Shown one piece after another: positions 62,128-64,000 of a stretch of DNA of 64,000 nt. A program made the translations under genes and the position numbers. The stretch's first letter is position 1. Each line of letters opens with the position of its first letter. The stretch spans positions 12,644,001 to 12,708,000 of the forward strand of contig OZ005601.1 in NCBI GenBank assembly GCA_963930655.1. The letters are read 5' to 3'. The notes beneath the pieces were generated by a model, which saw nothing but the letters and a program-made list of their open reading frames with translations, did not search any database and had not been told where the DNA came from. The stretch comes from Myrica gale. Lineage: Eukaryota; Streptophyta; Magnoliopsida; Fagales; Myricaceae.

Positions 62128-62271
62128 TTTTTTTTCTTCTCGAAAACAACCCGTAGATTAGAAGCCGGAGCTCCCCCCTCCTCCGTAGGGGCGCAGGGGG
62201 TGGGGGAAAAACAGAGGGTGTGGTGCGATTTTGGGTGAGAGAGAAAAGAGAGTTACAACAATCGAAGACGT
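62128..62271 (-). mobile_element. 144-bp mini-retroposon with 17-bp TSD
   Basis: Bounded by the exact 17-bp direct repeat CCCAGGGGCCAGGTTCC (62111-62127 and 62272-62288). It starts on the + strand with eight T (oligo(A) tail of a minus-strand insert), then CTTCTCGAAAACAACCCGTAGATTA. From about 62168 it jumps to CTCCCCCCTCCTCCGTAGGG. These two parts are the 3' and 5' ends of the 1.04-kb retroposon at 37292-38332, so this is an internal-deletion copy that still inserted by target-primed retrotransposition. Confidence 0.88.
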
Positions 62272-62389
62272 CCCAGGGGCCAGGTTCCACTATCTAAAGG
62301 ACCTGGCATTACACCTCCACATTAAGGGTCGGGTGGCCGAGAGAGATAGAGGGAAAAGGGAGAATGAGAAAAAGAGAGACGGAAGGAGG

Positions 62390-63066
62390 AAAGAACAATA
62401 AATAAGTTTCTAGAGAGCAAGCCTGCGCTTTCTCTCTAGAAACCCTCCCCTCTCACCCGTCTGCTCCTCCGCTCTGTAGCCCCTGTTCTCAACGACGCCA
62501 TCCCCTTTTTCTCTCCCAAACATGCTTTCAATGGTCGAGATATGTGTTTTTTCTCTTCTCTCCTCTGACGGCTTTTGTAGCGCAATGACTGTGTTTTCGG
62601 TGGTCTCCGACGACCCTGGTCTTCTGGAGCGTCTCCATCGTCCCCATACATCTCTTTCAGCCCCAGCCCGAGGTCGAGCCGCCGATGCGTGAGTCTTCAC
62701 GCGCCCTCATGAGCGCGCGTGGATCTCACTCTCCTGTTGCTTCCTCCTCCTGTTTGGGTAGTTTTTGATGGTTTTCGAAGGACACGCCTCCCACAGCAAG
62801 CTTAAGCCCCTCCTGGTGCTGTGTTATGCTCATGTTCGGAGTTTCCTCCGGCCTGGTCTGCTGCTTTGTTCTCGGCTTGTTATTTTGTTTTCGGTTTCTG
62901 TCTTGTATTTCTTTTTCTGTCTGGTCTGGGCCTGAGTGCCATGTATCGCTGAAAGGCTTTGCTCGCAGGGAAGCCGCCTCTTTCGAGGGCCTGGTTCATC
63001 CATTAGAGCTTCTGCTATATTTTTATCCTTATTAATGAAATACATATCTATGATATTATTAAAAAA
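62390..63066 (+). mobile_element. 677-bp retroposon, probably a LINE derivative
   Basis: Flanked by AGACGGAAGGAGG (62377-62389) and AGACGGAATGAGG (63067-63079), 12 of 13 identical, and ending in a run of A after TATCTATGATATTATT. The interior is GC-rich with (T/C)-rich stretches and a 3' part (TTTTGTTTTCGGTTTCTGTC, then TTTTTATCCTTATTAATGAA) like plant LINE 3' UTRs. The short opposite-strand frames are unsupported. No reverse transcriptase motif was found. Confidence 0.65.
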
Positions 63067-63154
63067 AGACGGAATGAGGGTTTTTTTTCTTGGCGGAATG
63101 AGGGGTTTTTAATGAGAAATGACGTTGTTTTACTATAAATAATAATTAAAAAAA

Positions 63155-63549
63155 TGGATAAATATATTTTGCCTCCCTTATCTTTGGGGTCATTTACACT
63201 TTGCACCCCGATGTTTTATTTTTGATACATTGGACCTATTATCTTCTACATTTTTGCAATATGGACCTCATACCCAATTTGCCTTCTAAATTGACAGATT
63301 TCGTCAACACATGCACCGATCGACCACTACATGCACCGGTCGACCGGCTCGTCATGCCTCTCACGTTACCTTTGTAGCGGTCGACCGGTTCACGTGTTGA
63401 CGAAATCTGTCAATTTAGACGTCCAAATCGGGTACGAGGTTTAGATTGAAAAAATGTGGAAGATAATGAGTCCAATGTATCAAAAATAAAACATCGGAGT
63501 GCAAAGTGTAAACGACACAAAAGACACGGAGGTAAAGTGTATTTATCCC
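63155..63549. mobile_element. Foldback Mutator-like MITE with 9-bp TSD
   Basis: 395 bp flanked by the identical nonamer TTAAAAAAA (63146-63154 and 63550-63558). Inverted arms of about 125 bp and more share TTTACACTTTGCAC, CATTGGACC and CAATTTAGA forms. The centre carries CGGTCGACCGG-type motifs. Same family as 40618-40995. Confidence 0.92.
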
Positions 63550-63558
63550 TTAAAAAAA

Positions 63559-64000
63559 CTCTACACGATTTTAGGTGGGAAACCTTTTGTGGAGCCTTGG
63601 GACAGTGCCCCCACTACGAAATCAGGCACTATAATCGATGCCGCCGTGGGTCTGTGACAGATATTCGGCTCCACGGTACCCGTGCCCAGCTCTAGCGGTA
63701 AAGCGAACCTTTTAATCTTACCCCGACTTATTTAGAACCCAGGGGGAGGGGTTGAGGGCAAAACGAAAGAGGGGAGATCTAGAGAGAGGGCAGACGCTGT
63801 CTCTCTAGAAACGAGTCTCTGACTTCAAGCAGTAAGCACTACTTGGTTCTTATAAGCTAGTGCTAACTAATTAGATCAACCAGTCACTATAAGTAAACCA
63901 TTGACTGTCAAGAACATTTGTGCTGTCTAAACCACGACTCTACGATAATATACACTTTAATCACATACATGTATCAAAATTCAAGGGCTTTGGTGACGAC
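63559..64000. other. Window end, LINE-like 5' region
   Basis: No gene. AGATCTAGAGAGAGGG...GCTGTCTCTCTAGAAACG at about 63775-63812 resembles CTGCGCTTTCTCTCTAGAAAC in the retroposon at 62390, so this may be the 5' end of a related element running out of the window. Confidence 0.35.

Overview
This is a nuclear window from a flowering plant, most likely a core eudicot. Its genes are intron-rich with GT-AG junctions and plant-type families (reticulon-like RTNLB, golgin candidate GC3/GC4, class III chitinase, sphingolipid delta-8 desaturase). The space between them is AT-rich and packed with hAT, Mutator-like, LINE and MITE insertions. I cannot name the species from sequence alone.

Layout. 42-208 (+): last exon of a reticulon-like gene. 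About 847-1224 (-): RNase H-like remnant. 2422-11590 (-): a complete 15-exon golgin (GC3/GC4 family, 802 codons plus stop as I join it) whose introns hold tandem duplications and a Copia gag relic. About 14000-17000: repeat-rich DNA and a decayed MULE transposase. 19554-19935: an hAT MITE with intact 8-bp target duplication, then a 138-bp tandem duplication. 21035-24845: a 3.8-kb hAT element with intact 8-bp target duplication and a broken BED/hAT transposase. 25798-29364 (-): a gene resembling PDCD7/U11-U12 59K that seems to lack its middle exons. 29640-32617: MITEs, a foldback element and an isolated epsin (ENTH) exon. 32618-36475: an hAT element of the TTF/ZMYM1-like type, with a truncated sister at about 38526-42481. 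Between them lie a tRNA-Leu(CAA)-like sequence and a 1.04-kb polyadenylated retroposon.

43867-44760 (+): class III chitinase interrupted by a single TAG codon; a small fragment of a second chitinase lies at about 58953-59107 (-). 45842-49825: a 3,984-bp Mutator-type element with 83-bp identical terminal inverted repeats. It contains pieces of an ADF6-like actin-depolymerising factor gene, the start of a PHT1 phosphate transporter and at least one unidentified exon, so it is a Pack-MULE. 55656-56999 (+): intact, intronless sphingolipid delta-8 desaturase. 57000-64000 is repeat-rich: a 144-bp mini-retroposon with 17-bp target duplications, a 677-bp retroposon and a 395-bp foldback MITE.

The genes do not form a pathway. 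Only the golgin and the desaturase look fully functional; the reticulon is cut by the window edge. The most interesting content is the transposable-element layer: gene-fragment capture, extreme internal-deletion derivatives that still carry perfect target duplications, and a foldback family that has twice landed beside TT(A/G)AAAAAA.
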